From Streptomyces naganishii JCM 4654 (lineage in GTDB: Bacteria; Actinomycetota; Actinomycetes; Streptomycetales; Streptomycetaceae): a stretch of DNA of 64,000 nucleotides. Position numbers and translations under genes: made by a program. Location: positions 43,379 to 107,378 of the forward strand of contig NZ_BMVF01000023.1 in assembly GCF_014650575.1 (NCBI RefSeq), read 5' to 3'. Under the pieces are notes generated by a model. The model did no database searches. It was given only the letters and a program-made list of their open reading frames with translations, and was not told where the DNA came from. Positions 19,598 through 28,400 of this stretch are shown one piece after another (the stretch's first letter is position 1; the number at the start of each line of letters is the position of its first letter).

Positions 19598-19746
19598 AGC
19601 ACAGTCTCCTCAGAGGGGGTGTTCGCAGCTGGGTGTGGAGATGCCCCGCCAACCGCGCCAAAACCGGGCGCGCGAGGCCGTCTCAGCTGATGGGGTGCGG
19701 ATGTGCACTTATCACGGTACGCCGTGTTCGGCGCACCCGTTTCCTG

Positions 19747-21195
19747 TCAGGCCTCCTCGCCCGGCTCCCGGGACGCCGCCTCGGCCGCCTTCGCCGCCGC
19801 GCTCCCCGGGCGCTTGCGAGCCACCCAGCCCTCGATATTCCGTTGCTGGCCGCGGGCCACGGCCAGCGAACCGGGCGGCACGTCACGCGTGATCACGGAC
19901 CCGGCGGCGGTGTAGGCGCCGTCCCCGATCGTGACAGGAGCCACAAACATGTTGTCCGACCCCGTACGGCAGTGCGACCCCACCGTGGTGTGGTGCTTGT
20001 CCTTGCCGTCGTAGTTCACGAACACGCTCGCGGCGCCGATGTTGGAGTACTCGCCGATCGTCGCGTCGCCCACGTAGGACAGGTGCGGCACCTTCGTGCC
20101 CTCCCCGATCCGGGCGTTCTTCGTCTCGACGTACGTGCCCACCTTGGACTTCAGCCCGAGGCGCGTGCCCGGACGCAGATACGCGTACGGCCCCACGGAC
20201 GCCTCCGGGCCCACCACGGCCCCGTTGGAGACGGTGTTGTCCACCCGCGCCCCGGCCCCGACCTTGGTGTCGGTCAGCCGGCTGTTGGGCCCGACCACAC
20301 TGCCCTCGCCGAGATGCGTGGAGCCGTGCAGCTGCGTGCCCGGCAGGACGGTGGCGTCCTGCTCGAAGGTGACGGTCACGTCGACCCAGGTGGTCGCCGG
20401 GTCCACCACGGTCACGCCCGCGAGCATGGCGGCCGTCAGCAGCCGGTCGTTCAGGATCCGGCGCGCCTCGGCCAGCTGCACGCGGTTGTTGATCCCCGCG
20501 ATCTCCCGGTGGTCGCCCGCCACGCACGCGCCCACCCGGTGCCCCGCCTCGCGCAGGATGCCGAGCACGTCGGTGAGGTACTCCTCGCCCTGGCTGTTGT
20601 CCGTGCGCACCTTGCCCAGCGCGTCCGTGAGCAGCCGGCCGTCGAAGGCGAACACCCCGGAGTTGATCTCCCGGATCGCCCGCTGCTCGTCGGTCGCGTC
20701 CTTGTGCTCCACGATCGCCGTCACGGCGCCGCTGGCCGGGTCCCGCACGATGCGCCCGTACCCGGTCGCGTCCGGCACCTCGGCGGTCAGCACGGTGACC
20801 GCGTTGCCGTCGTCCTGGTGCGTGGCGGCGAGCTTGCGCAGGGTGTCCCCGGTGAGCAGCGGGGTGTCACCGCAGACGACGACCACGGTCCCGTCCACGG
20901 AGCCGCCGAGCTCCTCGAGGCCCATGCGCACCGCGTGCCCGGTGCCCTTCTGCTTCTCCTGGACGGCCGTACGCACCTGGGAGTCGGTCTCCGCCAGGTG
21001 CGCGGTCACCTTCTCGCGTGCGTGCCCGACCACGACGACGAGGTTCTCGGGCTTCAACTCGCGCGCGGCGGCGAGCACATGACCGACGAGGGAGCGGCCA
21101 CAGATCTCGTGCATGACCTTGGGTGTGGCCGACTTCATACGGGTGCCCTCACCCGCTGCGAGAACGACGACGGCTGCCGGGCGAATGGCGCTCAC
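19747..21195 (-). CDS. glmU: Bifunctional GlmU (glucosamine-1-phosphate N-acetyltransferase / UDP-GlcNAc pyrophosphorylase)
   Basis: 482 residues, GTG start with AAGGG upstream. The N-terminal uridylyltransferase domain carries LAAGEGTRMKSATPKVMHEICG (about residues 13-34), QEKQKGTGHAV and VVVCGDTPLL. The C-terminal left-handed beta-helix acetyltransferase domain runs from about 260, with hexapeptide repeats such as VVGPEASVGPYAYLRPGT and the catalytic-His region VNYDGKDKHHT. It supplies UDP-GlcNAc for peptidoglycan. It is upstream of prs on the same strand, a common bacterial pairing. Confidence 0.97.
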   Translation of the reverse strand: MSAIRPAAVVVLAAGEGTRMKSATPKVMHEICGRSLVGHVLAAARELKPENLVVVVGHAREKVTAHLAETDSQVRTAVQEKQKGTGHAVRMGLEELGGSVDGTVVVVCGDTPLLTGDTLRKLAATHQDDGNAVTVLTAEVPDATGYGRIVRDPASGAVTAIVEHKDATDEQRAIREINSGVFAFDGRLLTDALGKVRTDNSQGEEYLTDVLGILREAGHRVGACVAGDHREIAGINNRVQLAEARRILNDRLLTAAMLAGVTVVDPATTWVDVTVTFEQDATVLPGTQLHGSTHLGEGSVVGPNSRLTDTKVGAGARVDNTVSNGAVVGPEASVGPYAYLRPGTRLGLKSKVGTYVETKNARIGEGTKVPHLSYVGDATIGEYSNIGAASVFVNYDGKDKHHTTVGSHCRTGSDNMFVAPVTIGDGAYTAAGSVITRDVPPGSLAVARGQQRNIEGWVARKRPGSAAAKAAEAASREPGEEA

Positions 21196-21304
21196 GGGAT
21201 GCCCTTCGGCTTTTGGGTGGGGTGGACATCCGCAGGATACCGGGGCGGTTGTGGAGGGAGATGAGAGCGGCCCTGACCTCTGGGTCAGGGCCGGCGTCCC
21301 GCAG

Positions 21305-21377
21305 CTCCCCCATCAGGATTCGAACCTGAACTTAAGGGACCAAAACCCTCAGTGCTGCCTGGTTACACCATGGGGGA
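21305..21377 (-). tRNA. tRNA-Gln (anticodon UUG)
   Basis: A cloverleaf folds on the minus strand: 7-bp acceptor TCCCCCA/TGGGGGA, D-arm, anticodon stem GAGGG/CCCTT with loop TTTTGGT giving anticodon TTG (reads CAA), T-loop TTCGAAT. The CCA end is not encoded. It lies between glmU and the histidine kinase. Confidence 0.95.
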
Positions 21378-21626
21378 ACAAGCCCGGCCGAACCGGACAT
21401 CGACTCGGATCACCGGGTCGGATCACCGGGTCGGCACCCCACACTATGCCGCACCGCGACCCTTCGGTGCGACGGTACAGGTCCGCGCCCGCCGGGACTT
21501 CGCCCACCGGGCGTCACGCGCGGGGCGAATATGTCATCCGCATACCGTCCAGCCGGAATGCGCGGTGTGGGGCGGTAGCGGAAACTCGTCGGAAAAGGCG
21601 GGGTGAGCGCCCGTAGGCTGGAGGGC

Positions 21627-22961
21627 ATGACCAGTACGGGGGAAGAACACCGGGCGGCCGGGGACGGGCCGTGGTGGTGGGCGCGGTGGCGCGGCGCGGT
21701 GCTCGACGGGAGCCTCGCGCTGGTGTCCGCGCTGGAGTGCGCCGCCGAGGGGATCCCCTTCGCGCGCGACGCCGGGGTGCCGTTGGCCGTCGGGGTGGTG
21801 TTCGGACTGCTGGCCGGCTCGGTGCTGCTGATCCGGCGGCGGTGGCCGATCGCGGTGGTGCTGGTGGCGATCGCCATCACACCGGCCCAGATGGGCTTCC
21901 TGATGGGCATCGTGGGCCTCTACACGCTGGCCTCGTGCGAGCTGCCGCGGCGGATCATCGCCGCGCTGGCCGGGATGTCCCTGTTCGGGACGATGATCGT
22001 GACGTTCGTGCGGGTGCGGCAGGACATGGCGCGGGGGGACCTGACCCTCGGGGACTGGTTCGTGCCGTTCGCCGCCGTCACCACCTCGCTGGGACTGACC
22101 GCGCCTCCTCTCCTCCTCGGCCTGTACGTGGGCGCCCGGCGGCGGCTGATGGAGTCGCTGCGCGAGCGGGCGGACAGCCTCGAGCGGGAGTTGCAGCTGC
22201 TCGCGGAGCGGGCCGAGGAGCGGGCCGAGTGGGCCCGCAACGAGGAGCGCACGCGGATCGCGCGGGAGATGCACGACGTGGTCGCGCACCGGGTGAGCCT
22301 GATGGTGGTGCACGCCGCCGCCCTCCAGGCCGTGGCCCGCAAGGATCCCGAGAAGGCGGTCAGGAACGCGGCTCTGGTCGGGGACATGGGGCGCCAGGCG
22401 CTGACGGAACTGCGGGAGATGCTCGGGGTGCTGCGCAGCGGGGAGGAGCGGCCGCCGGTGCCCGCGCCCCGGCCGGCCTCCGCCTCCCCGGTCCCCTCCG
22501 TGCCGTTGGCGGCGGTGGGGGCGGCGGTCGCCGCCGCGGCCTCGCGGGCCGTCGAGGGCGAGGGGCCGTCGCTGTCGGAGCTGGAGGAGCTGGTCGGGCA
22601 GTCGGCCGCGGCCGGGATGGTCGTGAACCTGTCCGTGGAGGGGGAGGCGCGGCCGTACGCCGCGGAGGTCGAGCAGACCGCGTACCGGGTGGTGCAGGAG
22701 GCGCTGACCAACGTGCACAAGCACGCGGCCGGCGCGAAGACGCATGTGCGGCTCGCGCACCGGGTCTCGGAGATCGCGATGCAGGTGGAGAACGAGCCGC
22801 CGCCGGAACTCGCCTCGGCGTCGGCGGCGCGGCTGCCGTCCGGAGGAAACGGTTTGCTCGGCATGCGCGAGCGGGTGACCGCGCTGGGCGGCGTGTTCGT
22901 CTCGGGGCCGACCGACGCGGGGGGCTTCCGGGTGTCGGCGGTGATCCCGGCGGCGACCTGA
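21627..22961 (+). CDS. NarL-type sensor histidine kinase (orphan here)
   Basis: 444 residues from the ATG at 21627, behind GGAGGG. Four to five hydrophobic helices occupy about residues 30-175 (for example VGVVFGLLAGSVLLI, MGFLMGIVGLYTLAS). A coiled-coil linker (RERADSLERELQLLAERAEERAE) leads to the HisKA_3 domain EERTRIAREMHDVVAHRVSL, with phospho-accepting His216. The HATPase N-box is VVQEALTNVHKHA and a G-box is NGLLGMRERV. A Pro/Ala insert (about 275-320) separates the two. No response regulator is adjacent; the LuxR-type regulators at 2016 and 8954 are too far away to be assigned. Confidence 0.9.
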   Translation: MTSTGEEHRAAGDGPWWWARWRGAVLDGSLALVSALECAAEGIPFARDAGVPLAVGVVFGLLAGSVLLIRRRWPIAVVLVAIAITPAQMGFLMGIVGLYTLASCELPRRIIAALAGMSLFGTMIVTFVRVRQDMARGDLTLGDWFVPFAAVTTSLGLTAPPLLLGLYVGARRRLMESLRERADSLERELQLLAERAEERAEWARNEERTRIAREMHDVVAHRVSLMVVHAAALQAVARKDPEKAVRNAALVGDMGRQALTELREMLGVLRSGEERPPVPAPRPASASPVPSVPLAAVGAAVAAAASRAVEGEGPSLSELEELVGQSAAAGMVVNLSVEGEARPYAAEVEQTAYRVVQEALTNVHKHAAGAKTHVRLAHRVSEIAMQVENEPPPELASASAARLPSGGNGLLGMRERVTALGGVFVSGPTDAGGFRVSAVIPAAT

Positions 22962-23005
22962 GGGGCGTCCGTCTCTTGGGCCGAGGGGGTGCGGGCGGGC
23001 CGGGG

Positions 23006-23500
23006 TCAGCCCGTGGTCAGGCGGAGGGGCTCGGCGCCGGAGAGCAGGGCGGACAGGGCCCGGTCGATGTCCGGGCCGAGGTACCAGTCGCCGGTGTGGT
23101 CGAGGGCGTAGACGCGGCCCTCGCTGTCGATGGCGAGCAGCGACTCGGTGCCGGTCTCGGAGCCCAGCGGGCACACCTCGGTGTCGAGGGCGCGGCCGAG
23201 GTCGCCGAGGGTGCGGGCCATGTGCAGGCCGTGCAGCGGGTCGAGGTGCAGGGCGGCGGGCGCGATCACGCGGCCGGGCCCGGTGGGGTGGACGCGCAGT
23301 CCGCCGAACTCGGCCCAGGCCTCGACGGCCGCGGGGAAGACGCAGTGGCGGTGCCCCGCGGGCGAGGTGTACTCGCGGAGGGTGTCGGCCCAGACCTCGG
23401 CCTGCTTTATGTCCCAGCGCCCGGGCTGCCATCCGGCGGCGCGCAGGGCGGCGTCGACGGGTACGGCGAAGCGGGTGGTTGAGGTGCGGTCGGTGTGCAT
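23006..23500 (-). CDS. SUKH-3-like immunity-type protein
   Basis: 164 residues, ATG start with AAGGGC upstream. The pattern ALRAAGWQPGR ... AVEAWAEFGGLRV ... DLGRALDTEVCPLGSE ... LLAIDSEGRVYAL ... LSALLSGAEPLR matches the SUKH-3 branch of the SUKH superfamily, which are mostly immunity proteins against nuclease and deaminase toxins. It lies 70 nt downstream of the YwqJ-like deaminase on the same strand, the expected order for a toxin-immunity pair. No signal peptide. Neutralising the adjacent deaminase is the likely role, by inference from context. Confidence 0.75.
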   Translation of the reverse strand: MHTDRTSTTRFAVPVDAALRAAGWQPGRWDIKQAEVWADTLREYTSPAGHRHCVFPAAVEAWAEFGGLRVHPTGPGRVIAPAALHLDPLHGLHMARTLGDLGRALDTEVCPLGSETGTESLLAIDSEGRVYALDHTGDWYLGPDIDRALSALLSGAEPLRLTTG

Positions 23501-23570
23501 CTGCCCTTCGTTCGTCGAGGCGGCGGTGGTCGTGCGGGGGTGAGGGAGGCCGGGCGCGGGGCGCCGGGCG

Positions 23571-24086
23571 TCAGTCGCCGTCGGCCGCCGGGTCGACGAC
23601 GCGGACGCCGAAGTGGGCGCTGAGCGCGGCGCAGGCCCGGCAGGGCGCGGCGAAGCCGCCGTGCAGGGGGTCGCCGTCCTCGCGGATGTGGCGGGCGGTG
23701 AGCTTGGCCTGCTTGAGGGCCTTGCGCGCCTCGCCGTTGGTCATGGGTTTGCGCGCGGCGCGTTTGCTGCGGGCGGCGTCGGCGGCGGCGATGTGCCGGG
23801 AGATGAGGATGGTCTCGGCGCAGCGGCCGGTGAAGCGGTCGCGCTGGGCGCTGGTGAGGGTGTCGAGGAAGTCCTGCACGAGGGGGTGCAGGGCGGGCGG
23901 CTCCTCGCCCCGGGCGGCGGTGCCGGTGAGGGTGGCGCCGCGGACGGAGAGGGCGGCGGCGACGGTGGGGAGTATGCCGTCGCGGCGGTGGCGCAGGACC
24001 GGAGCGTGCGGCGCGTCGGTGCCGCTCCAGCCGATGCGCGGGTCGCCGCCTGTGCCGGTGTGCGGTCCCGTCTGCGTCGCGTTCAT
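23571..24086 (-). CDS. YwqJ-like nucleic-acid deaminase
   Basis: 171 residues from the ATG at 24086, with GGGAGGGGA upstream. Deaminase-fold zinc motifs are visible: CAE at residues 89-91 (FTGRCAETILISRHI) and PCRAC at 148-152, giving ligands C89, C149 and C152 with E91 as proton shuttle. The CAE form in place of HAE is typical of the YwqJ branch of bacterial toxin deaminases. There is no secretion or trafficking domain and no signal peptide, so it looks like a free-standing cytoplasmic enzyme. The SUKH-3-like gene downstream is its probable antagonist. Substrate (RNA, DNA or nucleotide) unknown. Confidence 0.72.
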   Translation of the reverse strand: MNATQTGPHTGTGGDPRIGWSGTDAPHAPVLRHRRDGILPTVAAALSVRGATLTGTAARGEEPPALHPLVQDFLDTLTSAQRDRFTGRCAETILISRHIAAADAARSKRAARKPMTNGEARKALKQAKLTARHIREDGDPLHGGFAAPCRACAALSAHFGVRVVDPAADGD

Positions 24087-24267
24087 GATCGTTTTCCCCT
24101 CCCGGGCTTCCCCCGAAGGACACAGAGTGCCAAATGCCGTGGCTGGTGCGGAAGCTGGGGCGGCGCGACACGCCCGTGCGGGGCGGTGCGTCACGGCGGG
24201 GTGACGGCTGGTCACGGCGGGGGCGGGGGCGGCCCGCGGTGGGCGGGGCCGCGGAACCGGAGGCCCG

Positions 24268-24296
24268 GTGACCGGTGTCGGCGTACCGCATAGGCT
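24268..24296 (+). promoter_or_regulatory. Predicted promoter of the WHH-SUKH / deaminase-SUKH-4 operon
   Basis: GTGACC (24268-24273), a 17-bp spacer and TAGGCT (24291-24296) form a plausible vegetative promoter in the 334-bp divergent gap (24087-24420). The predicted start lies about 120 nt before the ATG. Otherwise the gap is GC-rich with no recognisable element. Confidence 0.4.
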
Positions 24297-24420
24297 GTCG
24301 GCAGCCGCGATGCGCGCGGCCGACGCGTTTGGAGAGAAGTAGTCGATACGGGCTTCGGTTCGCGGGGGCGGCAGCCCCTCTCGCCGAGGGCCGTACAGAG
24401 TGCCGCAGGGGGCAACCGCC

Positions 24421-25449
24421 ATGACGACAGGTCGGCTCGGGCTCGGGGTTCCACCCGGCCGCCAGGCCGGGGGACAGGCCACGCCGCCGAACGCGGCCTA
24501 TGCCGGGCAGGTCGTGCACTTCCCGGATCCGGTGCGCGCCTCCCGTCACCCGCGAGGGGTACGGGTGGACGAGCACGGTCACCCCGATTTCTCGCCGTAC
24601 GCCCGGGCGGCGGCGCAGATCGCGGACCCGCCGGAGGGTTTCGGCGTCGACGAGTTGCGGCTGACGGACTACGTGTCGGCGAACGCGGCGCTCGCCGCCT
24701 CGGGGCACGAGCTGTGGGACACGGTGCCCGACGTGGCGACCCCGCACGGCTGGACGTGGCACCACGTGGCGGGCGGCCGGCGCCTGGAGCTGGTCCCGGT
24801 CGAGGTGAAGGCGCTGCTGCGCCACCACGGCGGGATCGCGACCGCGAACGTCGACCAGACGAAGCGGGGCACGCGGCCGCTCCAGGAGACGCGCCCCGCG
24901 CACTTCGGGCTGCCGAAGTCGGGCGTGGCGGTCACTGAGCAGCAAGTGCAGGGCGTCGAGGAGGAATTGGGGTACCGGCTGCCGGGCGCCTACCGCACGT
25001 TCCTGAAGGCGGCCGGCGGCTGCGCGCCCGTGGGGACCGCGCTGGACGCGGAGTTGGGGCTGCTGATCGACCAGCCCTTCTTCACGGTGCGCGAGGAGGC
25101 GGCGGTCAACGACCTGGTGTACGTCAACAAGTGCCTGCGCGACCATCTGACCAAGGACTACCTGGGCGTCGGGTTCGTGCAGGGCGGGCTGCTCGCGGTG
25201 AAGGTGAAGGGCGACCGGCTCGGCTCGGTGTGGTTCTGCGCCTACGACGACGTACGGGACGTGGATCCGTCGTGGTCGCAGGCCGAGCGGGTGGAGCGGC
25301 TGCTCCTGCCGTGCGGTGAGGACTTCGACGCGTTCCTGTCCCGGCTGGCGGGGTCTCCGCCGGAGCTGGAGACGGTGGCGAACCTGATGGTCGACGGCGG
25401 CTTCGCGAAGGCCGTCCCGGTCTCGTCCGGCTCGTCGGTGGGGGAGTGA
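24421..25449 (+). CDS. WHH-type HNH/EndoVII nuclease domain fused to a SUKH (SMI1/KNR4) domain
   Basis: 342 residues. The ATG at 24421 follows GCAGGGGGC. The N-terminal half (about 45-145) ends in TPHGWTWHHVAGGRRLELVP and ALLRHHGGIA: W113-H114-H115, LVP and H135-H136-G-G fit the WHH branch of the HNH/Endonuclease VII toxin fold. The C-terminal half (about 170-310) begins VTEQQVQGVEEELGYRLPGAYRTFLKAAGG, the classic SUKH entry pattern. A nuclease toxin and its immunity-type domain would thus be fused in one polypeptide. Whether the nuclease is active or exapted cannot be told. It is co-directional with, and 10 nt before, the next gene. Confidence 0.72.
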   Translation: MTTGRLGLGVPPGRQAGGQATPPNAAYAGQVVHFPDPVRASRHPRGVRVDEHGHPDFSPYARAAAQIADPPEGFGVDELRLTDYVSANAALAASGHELWDTVPDVATPHGWTWHHVAGGRRLELVPVEVKALLRHHGGIATANVDQTKRGTRPLQETRPAHFGLPKSGVAVTEQQVQGVEEELGYRLPGAYRTFLKAAGGCAPVGTALDAELGLLIDQPFFTVREEAAVNDLVYVNKCLRDHLTKDYLGVGFVQGGLLAVKVKGDRLGSVWFCAYDDVRDVDPSWSQAERVERLLLPCGEDFDAFLSRLAGSPPELETVANLMVDGGFAKAVPVSSGSSVGE

Positions 25450-25459
25450 GGTAGCGGCG

Positions 25460-28400
25460 ATGGTGACGTTCGCGCAGGCGCAGGAGCGCGCCGAGGAGTG
25501 GGTCAACGGGGACGTGCCGGCGTACCAGCACCGTGAGGTGCGGGTACGTGAGTTCGGCCTCGGGTTCGTGGTGTGGGCGGAGGACCGCGAGGGCGGGCCG
25601 CGTTCGGAGGGCGGTGCCCAGCGGCTGGTCATCGCCCGCGACAGCGGGGAGGCCACGCTGTGGCCGGCGCTGCCGGTGGGCGAGGTGATCCGCCGGTACG
25701 AGGAGGAGTACGGCCGCGCGGAGGACGTCCAGGACGCGGTACCGGCGCCTCCGGCGCGCGTCGACCTCAACCAGACGTCGTTCCTGCTGAGCCCGCCGGA
25801 GTGGCTCCAGGAGGCGGCGGACAAGCTGGGCATCCCGGACCGGCGGCAGCCGGGTCCGGCCGCCGGTCCGGAGTCCGGGGCGGCTCGAGGCGGTTCGCTG
25901 CCGCAGACCCAGGCGGGCGTGCCGCTGGGGGCGTCCACGGGCACGCCGACCGGCGCCACCGGCCAGGCCGCGCCCGCGGGCGCCGGGGGCGCGCCCGCCG
26001 GTCCGCCGGCCGGGGCCGCCGGTCCGGTCGCGCCCGCCGGGCCCGCGGGGTCGCCCACCGCGCCTGGAGGGCCTTTCGGCTCACCGGCCGGGCCTGCCGG
26101 ATCGTCCGCCGAGCCTGCCGGTGCCGCCGGTTGGGCGTCGCCCGCCGATTCGCCGACCGGGCCTGCCGGATCGTCCGCCGGGCCCGCCGGTCCGTCGGTC
26201 GGGGCCGGTGGTTCGTTCGCCGGGGCTGCCGGTTCGGCGGCTGAGGCTGGTGGTTCGTTCGCCGGGGCTGCCGGTGCCGCCGGTTGGGCGCCGCCTGCCG
26301 ATTCGCCGGCCGGGCCTGCCGGATCGTCCGCCGGGCCCGCCGGTCCGTCGGTCGGGGCCGGTGGTTCGTTCGCCGGGGCTGCCGGTTCGGCGGCTGGGGC
26401 CGGTGGTTCGTTCGCCGGGGCTGCGGGTGCCGCCGGTTGGGCGCCGCCTGCCGATTCGCCGGCCGGGCCTGCCGGATCGTCCGCCGGGCCTGCCGGTTCG
26501 TCCGCCGGGGCTGCCGGTCCGTCGGTCGGGGCCGGTGGTTCGTCCGCCGGGGCTGCCGGTTCGGCGGCTGAGGCTGGTGGTTCGTTCGCCGGGGCTGCCG
26601 GTGCCGCTGGTTGGGCGCCGCCGGCCGATTCGCCTGCCGGGCCCGCAGGATCCGTGGGCGCGCCCGCCGGGTCTGCCGCTCCGGGCGGGGCCACCCCGTG
26701 GGCCGGGACCGACACCAACGCCGAGGGGGGCGAGGACCGTTCCGTGCCGCTGCCCGCGACGGTGTTCGCGCCGCAGCTCGGTGAGCCGGGTGACTCCGGC
26801 GACGGCACCCCTCCGCCCGCCGCCCCGGACGCCAAGACGGCGCTGATGGCGGGCGGCAGCCAACTCCCGCCGACCGCGATGGCACCGGCGGTGGGCGCCC
26901 CCCACAACCCCGCGGGGCCGGGTGCTCCGGGCGCACCCCAGGGCACGCTTCCGCCTCAGCCCCCGGCCGGTCCGCCGCCGTACGGCCGTCCGCAGGCACC
27001 GGGGACTCCGGCCGACGACGGGCGGCCCGCGCGGCCGCTCGCGTCCGACGCCGGTGACATCGCGGACGCGGCGACCAGCAAGGCTGCGCCTCCGCCGCGT
27101 CGCGGGCGCGGCGGTTCGACCACACCCCCGCCGCCCGGCGCCCCGGGCACGCCGGGCGCCCGGCCGGGTGCGGCCCCCGCCGTGCAGGCCGGCGCGGGCG
27201 GTTACGTGCCGACCCAGCTGGTCTCGTCGCTCGGCCACGGCGGTCCGGGCGGTCCGGACGCGCCCGAGGGCCCCGCCGGTCCCGTACCGCCGAACACGCC
27301 CGGTGGCACACCGCCCGGTGGTGTCCACCACGCGGCCACGATGCTTGCCGACCCGAACGCGCTCGGCGCGGGCGCGCCCCGGCCCCCGGCCGCACCTGGT
27401 GCGCAGGGTGCCCCCGGCCAGCCCGCCGCCCCCGGAATGCCGGGTACGCCCGGAGCCCCCGGTACCCCGCCCGGCGGTGTGCACCGTGCCGAGACCATGC
27501 TGGCCGCGCCCCCGTCCGGCGGGCCGGGCGCGCCCGTGCCGCCGCCGCAGGCCCCCGGTACGCCCCCGGGTCCCCCGCCGCCGCCCGGCGCGATGCCGCC
27601 GCCCGTGGGGCAGCAACCGCTGCCCCCGCACGCGGCTCCGCCGATGCCGCCCGGCGCGATGCCGCCGCCGGTTCCCGGTCAGGCCGTGCCCGGGCCGCCT
27701 CCGCCGCCGCCCGGGCACCCCGTCCCCGGGCAGCAGCCGCCGGCCTACGGCTACCCCCAGCAGGTGCAGCCCACCGTCGGCCCCGGGTACCAGGCCGTGC
27801 TGCGCTACCGCGCGCAGGACGGTTCCGAGCAGCAGTTGATCCGGCGGTCCGCGCCGGGCACCCCGCACCCGGAGTGGCAGATCTTCCACGAGCTGCGCGC
27901 CATGAACGTGCCGCCGGACCAGGTGCTGGAGCTGCACACGGAGCTGGAGTCCTGCCAGTTGCCGGGCGCTTACTGCGCGCGGATGATCCGCGAGCAGTGG
28001 CCGCAGGCGCGGATCACCTCGATCGCGCCGTACGGCACCGACCACGCGAGCCGGCAGCAGGGGATGCGGCAACTCCTCGCGCACCAGGGCGAGTTGCACC
28101 AGGTCGCGGACGGCCCCGCCCGTCCGGCCCCGGTGCGTGCTCCGCTCCCGCCGGTGCAGCCCGTGCCGCCGGTCCCGCCGGAGGCGATCGCGCAGGAGCT
28201 GGTGGGCGCGTTCGGGCCGGGGATCTTCCGGTTCGAGCAGGCGGCCGTCTCCCGCCAGGGCGTGCCCCCGGTCGTGGCGCACACGCTGGTGGTGGCCGGT
28301 CTGCCCACCGACATGGGCCCGTTCTTCTGGGCGCAGGCGCAGCCGGGCCGCCCGGTGCCGACGCTGGCGGAGCTGGCGGCCGAGCGTGGGGTGCAGCCGG

